NCBI RefSeq assembly: GCF_016469335.1
Contig: NZ_CP059888.1
Span: forward strand, 1,736,001-1,800,000
Direction of reading: 5' to 3'
Source: Flocculibacter collagenilyticus
GTDB taxonomy: Bacteria > Pseudomonadota > Gammaproteobacteria > Enterobacterales > Alteromonadaceae
DNA: 64,000 bases
Below are positions 18,117-27,935 of the stretch, one piece after another. The notes under the pieces are model-generated. The model saw only the letters and a list, made by a program, of their open reading frames with translations. It searched no databases and was not told where the DNA came from. A program made the translations under genes and the position numbers. How positions within the stretch are numbered: position 1 is the first letter of the stretch; each line of letters opens with the position of its first letter.

Positions 18117-20536
18117 AAAAAAGTTAATAAGTTGTTCAGTTGTTCTTTCTGTCTCGGGCTATCAGGTTTAACGTCAATCTTGTAATAAGTATGATCGATA
18201 TCTTGTTCACTTTCTTCTGTTACTGTTGCAGGTATCTCTAGCGGTGATTGGTCTATATATTTCTGGTAGCTGGCTTGAGGTAAATATATGGCTAGCGTTG
18301 CATCATCACCAACCGCTAAGGTTTGATGTAGTGAACTATTTAATATAATGCCAACGCTAGACGCACTAATATCATGCGTTACTGTGTAATAAGTGCTACC
18401 TGCCTGCCTTATACCAACGCGAACTCTTGCTGAAATAGGGTGCGCATCGTCATCCCCTTCTTTAATAGTGCTTTTAATTGCGCCAAATTTAAAACCAGCT
18501 AATTTGTTATTTACATGTTCTGAGGTTTGATATAAATCACTGCCAATTAATGACACAATTTGCGCTTTTTCAGCATTTTGTGTAAGTGAAGTAAATAGCT
18601 GTTGCAGTTTGCCTTGTAACTCCATCATTTGGTTGGTTTGTTGGCTTGCTCGGCTGGTGATGCTTTCGTTGGCGAGTGAAAGCTGTTTGATGGTATCGAT
18701 CATCGCTTTTAATGCATTGCCACTTTCATCGGCTTTTTGTTTATTTACGTCAACTTGAGAGATGATGTTGTTCATCAAATTAATGACATCGGTGACTTTC
18801 TGCATTAACGTTTTCATTACTTCACGAATTTCATCTGTAGAATTTGCTGTGCGTTGCGCTAAATTGCGCACTTCATCGGCAACAACCGCAAAGCCTTTGC
18901 CTTGTTCGCCTGCTCTTGCAGCTTCAATTGCTGCATTGAGGGCGATTAATGCCGTTTGGTCTGCCACATCAGAGATGGCGGAAGTAACACTGCTAATTTG
19001 CTCGCTGGCTTGATGCAAGTCTTGCACTTCTTTAGACGCTGTTTGCACCACCGTAACGGTATTGTCCATTTCTTGAATGCTGCTGGATACAGTTTGTACA
19101 CCTTGGTTTGCTTGGTCGGTGGTTTGATCTAAAGCAGCATTACTTTGTTCTACGGTTTGGTTTAGCTCTAACATTAAATCCATAAATGTTTCAGTTACTT
19201 GCATTACTTGCGAATAACTTGCGCTTTCTTCTTTTGCCGCTTCACTAATGTCTGACGCTAGCGCTGCCACTTGGTGGGCAGAATGACCTACTTTTCTGGA
19301 TTGTTGTTTTACTGACAAGATGCTGGTAGAAAGTGCCTTCGTCATTTTATTAAAGCGGCGAGCAAGACGCGCAAACTCATCACCAGAGTTTGGTTTGTCT
19401 AGTTTTCCTGCTTTATCACGTTCGAAACTACCTTCAGCCAGTTTATTGGCTCGGCTTAATAACGCTTCAACACGTGTATGCAGTTTATTACTAAACGTGA
19501 TACTGATTATGCTTGCAATAAGAATTGAAATAATGGAAGCCAGTATTAATGATAAATGCATGTTGTCAATTGAGTCATCCATATCTTTTGTGACAGCATC
19601 GGAAACATTTTTTACGTGTTTGTTAAGTGTGTCCAATTGAGAAAATATCTTCTCAGCGAGGGGTTTTACATAGGTAGCTAGGTGATATTTAGCAAAATTC
19701 GCTTCATTACTTTTTTGCAGTTCAAATGCTTGAATTGTGATAGGAGCAAGTTTTTCTCTATCCTCAGCATACGACTGCCACAATGCTTCTTGTTCTTCAC
19801 TAAACAGCTCGGCATAATCTTCTTCAATCTCAACATAAGCATCTGTATTTCTAAGCCAAGCTTGATCAAAATTATCTACACTTTGCTGTTTACGGGTGAG
19901 TAAAAAAGAGCGAAGCTCAGAAACTGCAACGCCAAAGTCACTTTTTGAGTCACCTAATAATTTTAATAAAGTAAAATTGTCTTCATCATATTCATCTTCG
20001 CCATTTTGTTCGTATTCCAACTCTATAATTTTACTCATTAAAGCTGACATAGACTCTACAAGAGGAATGGCACGGTTGACGATCAGTTTTACAGCGGGTT
20101 CGTTGTCTGCCGTGTTTGCGATAGTTGATATTGCAATTTGCTCGGCACGCATATCTTCTAAAAGTTGCTTTAGTTCATCTAGTTTACTTGTGGGGAAACC
20201 TGTTTTAATAGCGATGTCTTGCAGCTGCATAAAGCTGTCGTCAATGGTGCCCCAAGCTTCAATGCGACTTTGTACGGCTTTTACCTGTGCATCATTTTCA
20301 TCACCTGTAATTATTTGTTCTTCAAGCGATTTAACAGACTCTAAAATACCTATTTTTAAATTGGCGCTAGAATTGATTAAAGGCATGGCGTTTGTGGTTA
20401 ATTGCCCAAAGTCAGCTTTAATCTTGTTGCTAATCCAGTATACAAAGCTGTTACTAGCAATAATTATCAATATGATAAGGCTAAACGCGATAAGTAACTG
20501 AGTAATAATACTGCTGAGTTTTATTTTAAACGTCAT
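18107..20536 (-). CDS. Methyl-accepting chemotaxis protein with C-terminal PilZ-like domain
   Basis: An 809-residue chemoreceptor: membrane helix 1 at about 10-30, a helical periplasmic sensor of about 290 residues, helix 2 at about 328-348, a HAMP region at about 350-400 and a long cytoplasmic coiled coil. The coil contains the signature tip [23 protein letters not shown] (given here in part) near 526-548. After the signalling domain, residues 698-809 add a beta-rich domain with R706-x-x-x-R710 and DIS at 722-724, the two halves of a PilZ c-di-GMP site. The usual Gly of DxSxxG is Ser here, so binding is uncertain. The role would be to pass a signal to CheA. Confidence 0.9.
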   Translation of the reverse strand: MTFKIKLSSIITQLLIAFSLIILIIIASNSFVYWISNKIKADFGQLTTNAMPLINSSANLKIGILESVKSLEEQIITGDENDAQVKAVQSRIEAWGTIDDSFMQLQDIAIKTGFPTSKLDELKQLLEDMRAEQIAISTIANTADNEPAVKLIVNRAIPLVESMSALMSKIIELEYEQNGEDEYDEDNFTLLKLLGDSKSDFGVAVSELRSFLLTRKQQSVDNFDQAWLRNTDAYVEIEEDYAELFSEEQEALWQSYAEDREKLAPITIQAFELQKSNEANFAKYHLATYVKPLAEKIFSQLDTLNKHVKNVSDAVTKDMDDSIDNMHLSLILASIISILIASIISITFSNKLHTRVEALLSRANKLAEGSFERDKAGKLDKPNSGDEFARLARRFNKMTKALSTSILSVKQQSRKVGHSAHQVAALASDISEAAKEESASYSQVMQVTETFMDLMLELNQTVEQSNAALDQTTDQANQGVQTVSSSIQEMDNTVTVVQTASKEVQDLHQASEQISSVTSAISDVADQTALIALNAAIEAARAGEQGKGFAVVADEVRNLAQRTANSTDEIREVMKTLMQKVTDVINLMNNIISQVDVNKQKADESGNALKAMIDTIKQLSLANESITSRASQQTNQMMELQGKLQQLFTSLTQNAEKAQIVSLIGSDLYQTSEHVNNKLAGFKFGAIKSTIKEGDDDAHPISARVRVGIRQAGSTYYTVTHDISASSVGIILNSSLHQTLAVGDDATLAIYLPQASYQKYIDQSPLEIPATVTEESEQDIDHTYYKIDVKPDSPRQKEQLNNLLTFFSE

Positions 20537-20882
20537 ATCTGCCCATTAGACACATAACTGTGATGTTATTTGTTAGAAATCGATGATGATGCCACAAGCT
20601 TGTACTACAGAATCTTTAGTTATCAATCAGTAAGCTTTAAAACAGTATAGGGCAATGTTTAAATTTTGTTCTAAAAAATTTGCGAAAACCCAATATATGT
20701 ACAACGCTTAACCGTGCGTTTGTTTTTAAATTGGTATTTGTTAAATGCCAAAAAATAATAATTAAATAAGTTTAGGTGCACGTTCTTAAAAGAGTGGAGT
20801 AACCATGGTGCTGTTGCCGTGTTGTTGAGGCATCCATACAGAAGTGTGCATGATTATATGACCTGTACGATAGAGACGAGAC
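20537..20882 (+). other. Intergenic region between divergent chemoreceptor and MauG-like genes
   Basis: These 346 bases contain the 5' regions of two divergent genes. I see no reading frame or clear operator. A GAGACGAG lies just before the ATG of the di-heme protein and may act as its ribosome site. Confidence 0.4.
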
Positions 20883-21932
20883 ATGAAAAAAAATTATTTA
20901 GTTCATGCGGTAATATTTGGCTTATCGGTTTCTTATGTGGCATCAGCGCAAATTCATGGTGGTGCAAAACCTGACCGTTCGCAACCGACGCCGGCCAAGT
21001 TTGATCGTTCAAAATTGGGCACATTAGGTACACCCGATGTTGAAGACATTGAATACCCAGATGATGAGCCGCACGAAGAAAGAGAAATAGAGCTGGGTAA
21101 AATGCTGTTTTTTGAAACGCGGCTGTCAAAAAATCAAAACCAATCATGTGCAACTTGCCATAATCCAGAATTAGGTTTTAGCGATGGCTTGGCAAACGGT
21201 ATAGGTACAGCTGGCGACACACTTCATCGCAATTCGCCTCATATTTATAATTTAGCATGGGGTACAACATTCTTTTGGGATGGGCGATCAAGCACATTGG
21301 AAGATCAAGCGTTGGGCCCGTTAGTATCAGATGTTGAAATGCAAATGACACCAGTTGACGCGCTCGACAGGCTAAAAGCGATTCCATTTTATAACAAAGA
21401 ATTTAAAGCAATTTATGATGACGGGCTTACTTTTGAAAATATTGGTAGAGCGATGGCAGCATTCGAGCGCACCTTTATTTCAGACGATTCGGCATTTGAT
21501 AAATTTGTAGCTGGTAATGATGATGCGTTATCACCGTCTGCCACCCGTGGTCTTAATTTATTTGTTGGGAAAGCAAATTGTGTGAGTTGTCATGATGGTG
21601 TGAACTTTACCGATGACAGTTTTCATAATATAGGGATTGCTAATGGCGACCTTGGCCGTTATGAATTTGACAAGCAGCCACAGTTTAAAGGGGCATTTAA
21701 AACGCCCGGCTTAAGAAATATTATTTTTAGTGCGCCATACATGCATGATGGTTCGTTAGGTACGTTGGAAGAAGTAATAGAGCATTACAACAAAGGTGCT
21801 GTGGGCATTGCAGATGTTAGCCCGTTGATTAAGCCGTTAGGTTTAACCGCTCAAGAAAAAGCTGACTTAGTGGCATTTATGGCTGCATTAACAGATCCAG
21901 TAATTATTGAACGTCCAACATTGCCAAAATAA
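20883..21932 (+). CDS. Di-heme cytochrome c peroxidase / MauG-family protein
   Basis: A 349-residue periplasmic protein with a signal peptide cleaved after ASA22. Two c-type heme sites are visible: CATCH at 89-93 and CVSCH at 233-237. The segment APYMHDGSL near 285-292 offers Met287 as the axial ligand of the high-potential heme, as in bacterial cytochrome c peroxidases; MauG proper uses Tyr. The family either reduces hydrogen peroxide or oxidatively modifies a partner protein. It starts a same-strand run with a cupredoxin and a P460-like cytochrome, so the latter two are the likely electron partners or substrates. Confidence 0.92.
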   Translation: MKKNYLVHAVIFGLSVSYVASAQIHGGAKPDRSQPTPAKFDRSKLGTLGTPDVEDIEYPDDEPHEEREIELGKMLFFETRLSKNQNQSCATCHNPELGFSDGLANGIGTAGDTLHRNSPHIYNLAWGTTFFWDGRSSTLEDQALGPLVSDVEMQMTPVDALDRLKAIPFYNKEFKAIYDDGLTFENIGRAMAAFERTFISDDSAFDKFVAGNDDALSPSATRGLNLFVGKANCVSCHDGVNFTDDSFHNIGIANGDLGRYEFDKQPQFKGAFKTPGLRNIIFSAPYMHDGSLGTLEEVIEHYNKGAVGIADVSPLIKPLGLTAQEKADLVAFMAALTDPVIIERPTLPK

Positions 21933-21972
21933 ATAAACATTGTTTCATACTGACCAACAGGGGTAATAAAGC

Positions 21973-22593
21973 ATGAAAAAGAAGGTTGCACTAATTACAT
22001 CTACATTATTTGCCGTATCCATGTCAGCCACCGTTAATGCCGCTACGTTGACTGGAACATTAGAGTTTACTAAGAAACCTGCATTTACAGGATTGCTATA
22101 TGCAAAGGGGGGTTCAGGGCCAAAAAGTGATGTAATGGATCAGTCAAATAAAGTGTTCGACAAAAAAATGCTGGTTGTAGGGCCAAATGGAAAGATAAAT
22201 TTTAAAAACTCTGACACGTTTCAACACAACATTTTTGCCAATGATCCAAAAAACAATGTGAAGTTTGATATTGGGTTAATGGAACCAGGGCAAGCAAATA
22301 TTGTAAAAGTTGATTGGCAAGAAAATACAGTTACGCGTATTGGCTGCAAAATCCATCCTAAAATGCGCAGCTATATAGCAAACGTTAATGCTGAACATTA
22401 TCTAATACTGCCATTGGAAAAGGGCAAAAAAAGCTACGACATCAACCTAGATGTAGGTGGAAGCACTACTTTTGTGTTGTCGCTACCAAAGTATGATCCG
22501 TTAGAGGTGACGCTAGCGGCTGGCGAGTCAAAAACCGTAGATGTAACCAAAAAAGGTAAAAAGAGGGCTTCTTTAACACTGGCGTTAAAATAA
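21973..22593 (+). CDS. Periplasmic cupredoxin-like protein
   Basis: A 206-residue exported protein with a signal peptide ending VNA at about residue 23. A type-1 copper site is visible: His85 in FQHNIFAN and the cluster Cys125-x-x-His128-x-x-Met131 in IGCKIHPKM. This is the plastocyanin/pseudoazurin ligand set, found also in proteins annotated as methylamine-utilisation-like. The C-terminal 60 residues form an extra beta-rich, Lys-rich extension. It lies 40 bases after the di-heme gene, and the likely role is electron transfer in the same periplasmic pathway. No methylamine dehydrogenase genes are nearby. Confidence 0.82.
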   Translation: MKKKVALITSTLFAVSMSATVNAATLTGTLEFTKKPAFTGLLYAKGGSGPKSDVMDQSNKVFDKKMLVVGPNGKINFKNSDTFQHNIFANDPKNNVKFDIGLMEPGQANIVKVDWQENTVTRIGCKIHPKMRSYIANVNAEHYLILPLEKGKKSYDINLDVGGSTTFVLSLPKYDPLEVTLAAGESKTVDVTKKGKKRASLTLALK

Positions 22594-22668
22594 TACTTAC
22601 TATTGCGTTGAGCACTTGTAACGGCTGTTGTTGCATTTAATAAGCGCAAACTTATAAAAGAGTTAACT

Positions 22669-23250
22669 ATGAGAAAACTTATATTAGTTGTGATCGTGGT
22701 TTTATTTGCTATGACCTTTATATCAGCAGCAAACCCGTTTGGAATATACCCTTTTAAGATACCTAAGGAATATGAGCAGCAGTTAAAAGATTATCGCACG
22801 AGTTGGCAGCGAATGTCTGGCTTCGAATATTCAGGCTTACACTGGCAGCAGTTTATTACTATATTCGTGAAAGGCAGTACAAAAACTTACGAAAATAATT
22901 ACATGGAATATCTTCAGTTTTACCAAGACTATGATGAGGACGAAGACGAAGAAGACGTGGAAAAGCCAAAATTCATGAAGTATGAGCCGGGTTCTATCGT
23001 GCTAAAAGAAAACTTTAGTGCAGCGTCTGGCACTCCAAACGATGCCATTTCTGTTACCATGATGATTAAACATAAGCCGGGCTATTCGCCAGAATATGGT
23101 GACTGGGAATATGTACAGTTCAGCAAAGAAGGGCAAATAATGCTTGCAGGTAAAGCCAGCGACCCAGTGATTATGCAAACTTGTGCAAATTGCCATAACA
23201 ATGTTGCAGATAGAGACTATATTTTTGCTAATTTTTATTCCCGTAAGTAG
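22669..23250 (+). CDS. Cytochrome P460-like c-type heme protein
   Basis: A 193-residue exported protein with an N-terminal signal or anchor (residues 1-20). The heme motif CANCH is at 172-176 near the C-terminus, and the core reads YEPGSIVLKENF and GDWEYVQF. This order, with the heme motif last, matches the cytochrome P460 family. Lys113 in IVLKE is a candidate for the heme-crosslinking Lys, but this cannot be confirmed by eye. An unusual acidic run (DEDEDEED) lies at about 89-96. P460 proteins oxidise hydroxylamine or other small substrates. Third gene of the redox cluster. Confidence 0.78.
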   Translation: MRKLILVVIVVLFAMTFISAANPFGIYPFKIPKEYEQQLKDYRTSWQRMSGFEYSGLHWQQFITIFVKGSTKTYENNYMEYLQFYQDYDEDEDEEDVEKPKFMKYEPGSIVLKENFSAASGTPNDAISVTMMIKHKPGYSPEYGDWEYVQFSKEGQIMLAGKASDPVIMQTCANCHNNVADRDYIFANFYSRK

Positions 23251-23268
23251 TTAATTTATATTAAGACG

Positions 23269-24120
23269 TTGTTTAACCACATTCACAAACTTGTAGTAGC
23301 AACCAGCTTAGTTGTAATGTTAGCTGGTTGCTCGGTATCGTTTACATACAAGTACTTAGACTGGCTTATTTTATGGCGAGTAGATGACTACATTACTTTT
23401 AATAGTCAGCAAGATGTGCTTTTTGAAACAGAGCTAGACCAGTTAATCCAGTGGCATAAAAGTACAGAAATTCCTCGTTATATTACATTCCTCGATAAAC
23501 TATCAAGGTATTTAAATGCCGACGCTGGCGTTAATGAAGAGCAGGTGAGTAGTATTATTCATGACTTGCGTGACGCTTGGTTGCGCTTATCAGAAGCTGG
23601 TTATCTGCCACTTTCTAAACTGGCATTGTCGCTTAGCCCGCAGCAAATTAAGGCGTTAACGGCATCTATTGAAGACGATATTAATGAAGCTGAAAGTGAA
23701 ATTGGCACAGTTGAAGAGCAACAAGACGAATTTTACGATAACAGCATTGAGTTTTTATCTGATTGGATTGGTAACTTAACTACAGAGCAGAAAGCATTAT
23801 TAATCGCTTGGTCAGAACAAAAAGCGCCAACAAGATTGCGGCATTTAACCTATAAAAAAGCATGGTTAGCGCATTTGAAATACACGTTAATGAGAAGAGA
23901 AAATCAACCCATTTTTAGTAAAGAATTCAAGCGGCTGATCACAGAATTAGATACTTTTAAAACCGCCGAGTACTTAGCAATCAGAGAGCAAAATAGGGCA
24001 TTATGGGTACGTTATATTGTTCAGCTGTCGAAAAGTTTAACGCCTCAGCAGAAAAAACGCGCTACGAAAAAGCTAGATGAGCTACGTACAGAGCTTAAAC
24101 AAATTAGAGATAATGACTAA
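23269..24120 (+). CDS. DUF6279-like lipoprotein
   Basis: A 283-residue lipoprotein: the signal peptide ends in the lipobox LAGC (Cys at 21), followed by a helical, charged domain. The opening FTYKYLDWLILWRVDDYI and the later K-x-x-R-R-E pattern match lipoproteins annotated DUF6279. The start is TTG at 23269, 18 bases after the P460-like gene, with only a weak ribosome site. The function is unknown; it is placed here as the fourth gene of the periplasmic redox run. Confidence 0.75.
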   Translation: MFNHIHKLVVATSLVVMLAGCSVSFTYKYLDWLILWRVDDYITFNSQQDVLFETELDQLIQWHKSTEIPRYITFLDKLSRYLNADAGVNEEQVSSIIHDLRDAWLRLSEAGYLPLSKLALSLSPQQIKALTASIEDDINEAESEIGTVEEQQDEFYDNSIEFLSDWIGNLTTEQKALLIAWSEQKAPTRLRHLTYKKAWLAHLKYTLMRRENQPIFSKEFKRLITELDTFKTAEYLAIREQNRALWVRYIVQLSKSLTPQQKKRATKKLDELRTELKQIRDND

Positions 24121-24466
24121 ATATATCTTAATACAAGAAGCAACAGACAGTTGGTGGAAGGCTATGCTGCAACCGACTGATTTAGATTTGATGGCGTATA
24201 TTGAGTCTCATCAAAATATCGAATTTCAGTCTTTTCACTATGTAAAAATGACAGATGAACTAAATGTAGATGGATGCTTCAACGGGTATGAATTCAATAT
24301 TTTTATGGAGTGGGGAGGTGATATTTCACTAACATTTAATGTTGATGTGCCTGAACCTATTTATTCTGAATTAGAAAAACATATCAAAGCATATTCGTAT
24401 ATTGGAAATAGTAAAATCAAATCTGCCTTAGCGCGATTTGAGCAGTTGGCAAAATGTAGTAGTTAA
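24113..24466 (+). CDS. Small hypothetical protein
   Basis: A 117-residue protein starting MTKYILIQEATDSWW, rich in aromatic and acidic residues, with no membrane segment or signal peptide. Its ATG at 24113 overlaps the last eight bases of the lipoprotein gene and has AGAGA just upstream, so translational coupling is likely. The frame is open further upstream to 24077, but that would add an out-of-place extension inside the previous gene. The function is unknown. Confidence 0.6.
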   Translation: MTKYILIQEATDSWWKAMLQPTDLDLMAYIESHQNIEFQSFHYVKMTDELNVDGCFNGYEFNIFMEWGGDISLTFNVDVPEPIYSELEKHIKAYSYIGNSKIKSALARFEQLAKCSS

Positions 24467-24505
24467 TCATGTGAAGTGCTTTAAGAAAAATGGGTAGGTG
24501 TGAAA

Positions 24506-25030
24506 ATGGCAAAATTAAATACAGCAACTGTAATTATTCTTCTTTTTATTTATGGATGCGCTGATACTCATTCTGTAAAGGTGTCGGGTACGGATTCCAA
24601 TGTTCGTCTTGAGCCTGAAAGCACAGTTTACATTGCTTTATCTACTGATGGCCAATATGGAGAGCACCATTACACGGGCTCTGCTTACATGGTAAGTCAG
24701 ACTATACAGGCTGAGTTAATGGTTACACTTAATCGTGCAGTTATTGCACAAAAGCCAGAAACCTATAAATCCGCTTTGAGTTCTGCTGCTCTCAATGAGT
24801 TTGAATATTTGGTTTACCCTACGATACTTCATTGGGAAGATCGTGCCACTGAGTGGTCATCAAAACCCGACAAAGTTAAAGTGAAAATTGCTGTGGTTGA
24901 TGTGAAAACACAGACGATAATTAAATCGGGAATTATTGAAGGAAAAAGTGGAATAGCTACCTTTGGCGGTGATAAGCCTCAAGATTTATTGTTCAAACCC
25001 ACTAAGCAATTTTTTGCAAATATGTTCTAA
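24506..25030 (+). CDS. DUF4823-like lipoprotein
   Basis: A 174-residue lipoprotein with the signal sequence TVIILLFIYGC (lipobox IYGC). The mature part includes STVYIALSTDGQYGEHHYTGSAYMV (in part), a pattern I associate with DUF4823 proteins, then a beta-rich region ending FFANMF. ATG 24506 lies seven bases after AGG; the GTG at 24500 is too close to it. It is followed by a strong bidirectional hairpin. The function is unknown; most likely an envelope protein. Confidence 0.7.
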   Translation: MAKLNTATVIILLFIYGCADTHSVKVSGTDSNVRLEPESTVYIALSTDGQYGEHHYTGSAYMVSQTIQAELMVTLNRAVIAQKPETYKSALSSAALNEFEYLVYPTILHWEDRATEWSSKPDKVKVKIAVVDVKTQTIIKSGIIEGKSGIATFGGDKPQDLLFKPTKQFFANMF

Positions 25031-25062
25031 CAACGAGGTGCGCAAAGCTAAGCTTGAAGCTG

Positions 25063-25096
25063 TTAGCCGAACAACTTTATGAATATGTTCGGCTAA
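25063..25096. terminator. Bidirectional terminator between lipoprotein gene and pykA
   Basis: TTAGCCGAACA (25063-25073) and TGTTCGGCTAA (25086-25096) form a perfect 11-bp stem with a 12-nt loop. Flanking AAGCTT sequences (25050-25055 and 25101-25106) can extend the pairing. It serves both convergent genes. Confidence 0.85.
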
Positions 25097-25116
25097 ACGT
25101 TAAGCTTAGATGCTTC

Positions 25117-26553
25117 CTACGCAACCGTAACTATTTTAAGTGTATTGGTTGCACCTACTGTTTCCATGGCATCGCCATGGGTCACAATAACTAAATCACC
25201 AGATTTAAGATTCGCGACTTTTCGTACGCTGTTTACCGCAGCAATTGATAGCTTTTCAGAGTCATCGTCTGGCGCATCAAAGTAAGCTGGATAAACACCA
25301 CGATACAATGCGGTTTTATTAAGAATGTTTTCATGGCGAGATAATGCATAAATTGGTAACTGCGACGTGATGCGCGACATTAGCTTTGCGGTATAACCTG
25401 ATTCAGTTAGGGCGATAATTGCTTTAATCCCTTCTAAATGGTTTGCTGCATACATGGCACTTAACGCAATGGTTTCAGATACTTCTGCAAAGGTTACGTC
25501 TAAACGATGTTTTGAAATGGTGAGGCTAGGATGTTTTTCGGCTCCGACACATACGTTTGCCATTGCCTTTACGGTTTCAACAGGATAGTCGCCAGCGGCG
25601 GTTTCTGCTGACAGCATGACGGCATCGGTGCCATCTAATACGGCGTTTGCTACATCCATCACCTCGGCGCGAGTAGGCATAGGGCTACTGATCATTGATT
25701 CCATCATTTGCGTGGCAGTAATCACAACTTTATTTAATTGGCGAGAGCGTGAAATAAGCTTTTTCTGCGTTCCCACTAATTCTGCATCACCAATTTCTAC
25801 TCCTAAATCACCACGGGCGACCATAACAACGTCTGAGGCTCTAATTAGGTCGTCTAATACGTCGTCATCAGACACGGCTTCAGCTCGCTCAACTTTGGCT
25901 ACAATGCGAGTTTTTAGCCCAGCGTCTTCTGCTAACTTACGCGCGTAGCGTAAATCGTCACCACAGCGGGGGAATGACACAGCTAAAAAGTCTACGCCGA
26001 TTTGCGAGGCAGTAACAATGTCAGCTTTGTCTTTGTCAGTAAGTGCGGGTGCTGTTAATCCACCACCCTGACGGTTAATGCCTTTGTTATTGGATAGTGG
26101 GCCGCCAACCGTGACTTTGGTATGAACTTTATTGCCTTCAACGCGAGTTACTATCAATTGAACACGACCATCGTCTAGCAATAAAACATCGTCCTTTTTA
26201 ACATCGTTAGGGAGTGCTTTGTAATCAATACCTACTTGGGTTTCATCACCTTGGCCTTTATCTAAATCGGCATCAAGAATAAAGTCGTTATTTACGTTCA
26301 ACTCAACTTTATTATTTTTAAAGGTTGAAACACGGATTTTAGGACCTTGTAAGTCACCTAATATTGCAATGTGTAAATCTAGCTTTTTTGCTATTGCACG
26401 AACGTTGTTGGCTCTGTCGATATGATCTTGTGCTGTGCCATGAGAAAAGTTTAAACGTACAACGTTGACGCCTGCTTTGATGATGTTTTCTAGTGCATCA
26501 TCTTTATCCGTAGCCGGGCCGAGTGTAGCTACAATTTTTGTTCTTCTTGTCAT
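25117..26553 (-). CDS. pykA: Pyruvate kinase (type II, PykA-like)
   Basis: Catalyses phosphoenolpyruvate plus ADP to pyruvate plus ATP, the last step of glycolysis and also of the Entner-Doudoroff lower branch. The 478 residues match PykA. Visible motifs: [13 protein letters not shown] at the N-terminus, [15 protein letters not shown] with the catalytic Lys, [12 protein letters not shown] for metal/phosphate binding, and [12 protein letters not shown]. The C-terminal effector domain is complete. A HexR-type operator lies 39-53 bases upstream of the start, linking it to the Entner-Doudoroff genes at 27.9-32.7 kb. Confidence 0.97.
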   Translation of the reverse strand: MTRRTKIVATLGPATDKDDALENIIKAGVNVVRLNFSHGTAQDHIDRANNVRAIAKKLDLHIAILGDLQGPKIRVSTFKNNKVELNVNNDFILDADLDKGQGDETQVGIDYKALPNDVKKDDVLLLDDGRVQLIVTRVEGNKVHTKVTVGGPLSNNKGINRQGGGLTAPALTDKDKADIVTASQIGVDFLAVSFPRCGDDLRYARKLAEDAGLKTRIVAKVERAEAVSDDDVLDDLIRASDVVMVARGDLGVEIGDAELVGTQKKLISRSRQLNKVVITATQMMESMISSPMPTRAEVMDVANAVLDGTDAVMLSAETAAGDYPVETVKAMANVCVGAEKHPSLTISKHRLDVTFAEVSETIALSAMYAANHLEGIKAIIALTESGYTAKLMSRITSQLPIYALSRHENILNKTALYRGVYPAYFDAPDDDSEKLSIAAVNSVRKVANLKSGDLVIVTHGDAMETVGATNTLKIVTVA

Positions 26554-26591
26554 TAGGTTTTCCCAAATTGCTATATTGTTTGTAACAATAC

Positions 26592-26606
26592 TGTAGATTT
26601 ATTACA
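26592..26606. promoter_or_regulatory. HexR-type operator before pykA
   Basis: TGTAGATTTATTACA is a 15-base near-palindrome matching the HexR consensus TGTARTWWWAYTACA at 14 of 15 positions. It lies upstream of pykA and close to hexR. HexR is known to control glycolytic and Entner-Doudoroff genes in Shewanella and relatives. Confidence 0.75.
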
Positions 26607-26679
26607 GAATAAGTGCTTTCTTCGCTGAACTGACTCTCAGATAGTGAAGATTATGATTATTGTTATACTTTTCTGTTAT

Positions 26680-27537
26680 TTAAAGTGGTGCGCCTTTTTT
26701 CTCAAATCGTGACGAGCGTAAGCTATCTTTTACCTTCTTCAAATTATCCCTAAATTTAGCGCCACGTCTTAATGTGAATCCTGTTGCGAGTACGTCTATT
26801 AGCACCAATTGTGCAATGCGCGACGCCATTGGCATGTACATATCAGTATCTTCTGGCACGTCTAACGATAATACTAAGTTGCACTCTTCGGCGAGCGGGC
26901 TGTTAACGGTTGTGATGCCAATTACGGTGGCGTCGTTTTCACGTGCCAAAGAGGCTACATCTACCAAGTTTTTAGTACGACCAGTATGCGAAATGAGTAC
27001 GACTACATCGCCTTCGCGGCTGTTTATGGCGCTCATGCGTTGCATAACAATATCGTCAAAGCAGATAACAGGAACGTTAAAACGGAAGAACTTATTTTGC
27101 GCATCTTGCGCGACTGAAGCCGACGCGCCTAATCCAAAAAATGAGATTTTCTTTGCCTGTGTTAATAAATCCACTGCGCGATTTAGCGCATTGATGTCTA
27201 TATTCTTTCTTGCTTTGTCGAGGCTGGCCATGGTGGATTCAAAAATTTTACTGGTATACGAGTCTGTCGTATCAGATTCTTCAACATGGCGGTTAACATA
27301 CGGAGTACCATTGGCAAGGCTTTGCGCTAAGTGAAGCTTAAAATCAGGAAAGCCTTTGGTATCCAAGCGACGGCAAAAACGGTTAACGGTCGGCTCACTG
27401 ACATCGGCAACCTTCGCCAATGTTGCAATACTTGAATGAATTGCAGTGTCGGGGGATTGTAATATTACTTCAGCAACTTTTCTTTCAGACTTGCTAAATG
27501 AACTTAGTTGCAGGGTGATTTTTTCAAGCACATTCAT
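26680..27537 (-). CDS. hexR: HexR, RpiR-family regulator of central carbon metabolism
   Basis: A 285-residue transcription factor. The N-terminal RpiR-type helix-turn-helix occupies about 1-77 (ATLAKVADVSEPTVNRFCRRL) and a SIS sugar-phosphate domain follows at about 120-255 (KISFFGLGASASVAQDAQ, ISHTGRTKNLVDVA). The known effector of HexR is 2-keto-3-deoxy-6-phosphogluconate, the product of Edd. It is divergent from zwf, with a perfect HexR box in the gap, and a second box lies before pykA. The layout hexR/zwf-pgl-edd-eda is a strong family marker. Confidence 0.95.
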   Translation of the reverse strand: MNVLEKITLQLSSFSKSERKVAEVILQSPDTAIHSSIATLAKVADVSEPTVNRFCRRLDTKGFPDFKLHLAQSLANGTPYVNRHVEESDTTDSYTSKIFESTMASLDKARKNIDINALNRAVDLLTQAKKISFFGLGASASVAQDAQNKFFRFNVPVICFDDIVMQRMSAINSREGDVVVLISHTGRTKNLVDVASLARENDATVIGITTVNSPLAEECNLVLSLDVPEDTDMYMPMASRIAQLVLIDVLATGFTLRRGAKFRDNLKKVKDSLRSSRFEKKGAPL

Positions 27538-27746
27538 TTTCTATAATTCTCCAGCTACTCAACAATAACAAACAGCCATTCAAGCACTATACTTTCTTAG
27601 TTAATGCCTTTAGATACTTGAAGTTGTAGCGTTGTTAGTAGCATGTATTCACTTCAATGACTTCAGGTATTGAAAGATATTTGTATGTTTTCGGTAGTTG
27701 CGACAAACATAATTAGAATTTGTAGGGTTTATATCAGAAATTCTGT

Positions 27747-27761
27747 TGTAAAGTTAGTACA
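27747..27761. promoter_or_regulatory. Weaker HexR-like site between hexR and zwf
   Basis: TGTAAAGTTAGTACA keeps the outer TGTA/TACA half-sites at the HexR spacing but matches only about 12 of 15 consensus positions. It lies 63 bases from the perfect box and could be an auxiliary site; it may also be chance. Confidence 0.35.
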
Positions 27762-27823
27762 TTTTCAAATAAATGCATAAAAGTTGTCTGTAGAATTACA
27801 AGTATTTATAAATTTTCTACAAA

Positions 27824-27838
27824 TGTAATTTTATTACA
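27824..27838. promoter_or_regulatory. HexR operator before zwf
   Basis: TGTAATTTTATTACA matches the HexR consensus at all 15 positions and is centred about 105 bases upstream of the zwf start codon, between the divergent hexR and zwf genes. It likely controls the zwf-pgl-edd-eda operon and perhaps hexR itself. Confidence 0.88.
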
Positions 27839-27935
27839 AAAGCTGGTTTACTCATGCAAGTGATTGGGCTAGCATGGCAGCATTATTGTAAATTCACGAT
27901 TTGCAGATTGGTACGTTTACCATGTGGAGTTATTA

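Noticed and set aside
20537-20882. Small RNA or operator in the chemoreceptor/MauG gap
   Set aside because: No hairpin with T-run, palindrome or conserved box could be seen.
27789-27800. TGTAGAATTACA as a further HexR site
   Set aside because: The half-sites are present but the spacing is three bases short of the 15-base HexR palindrome.
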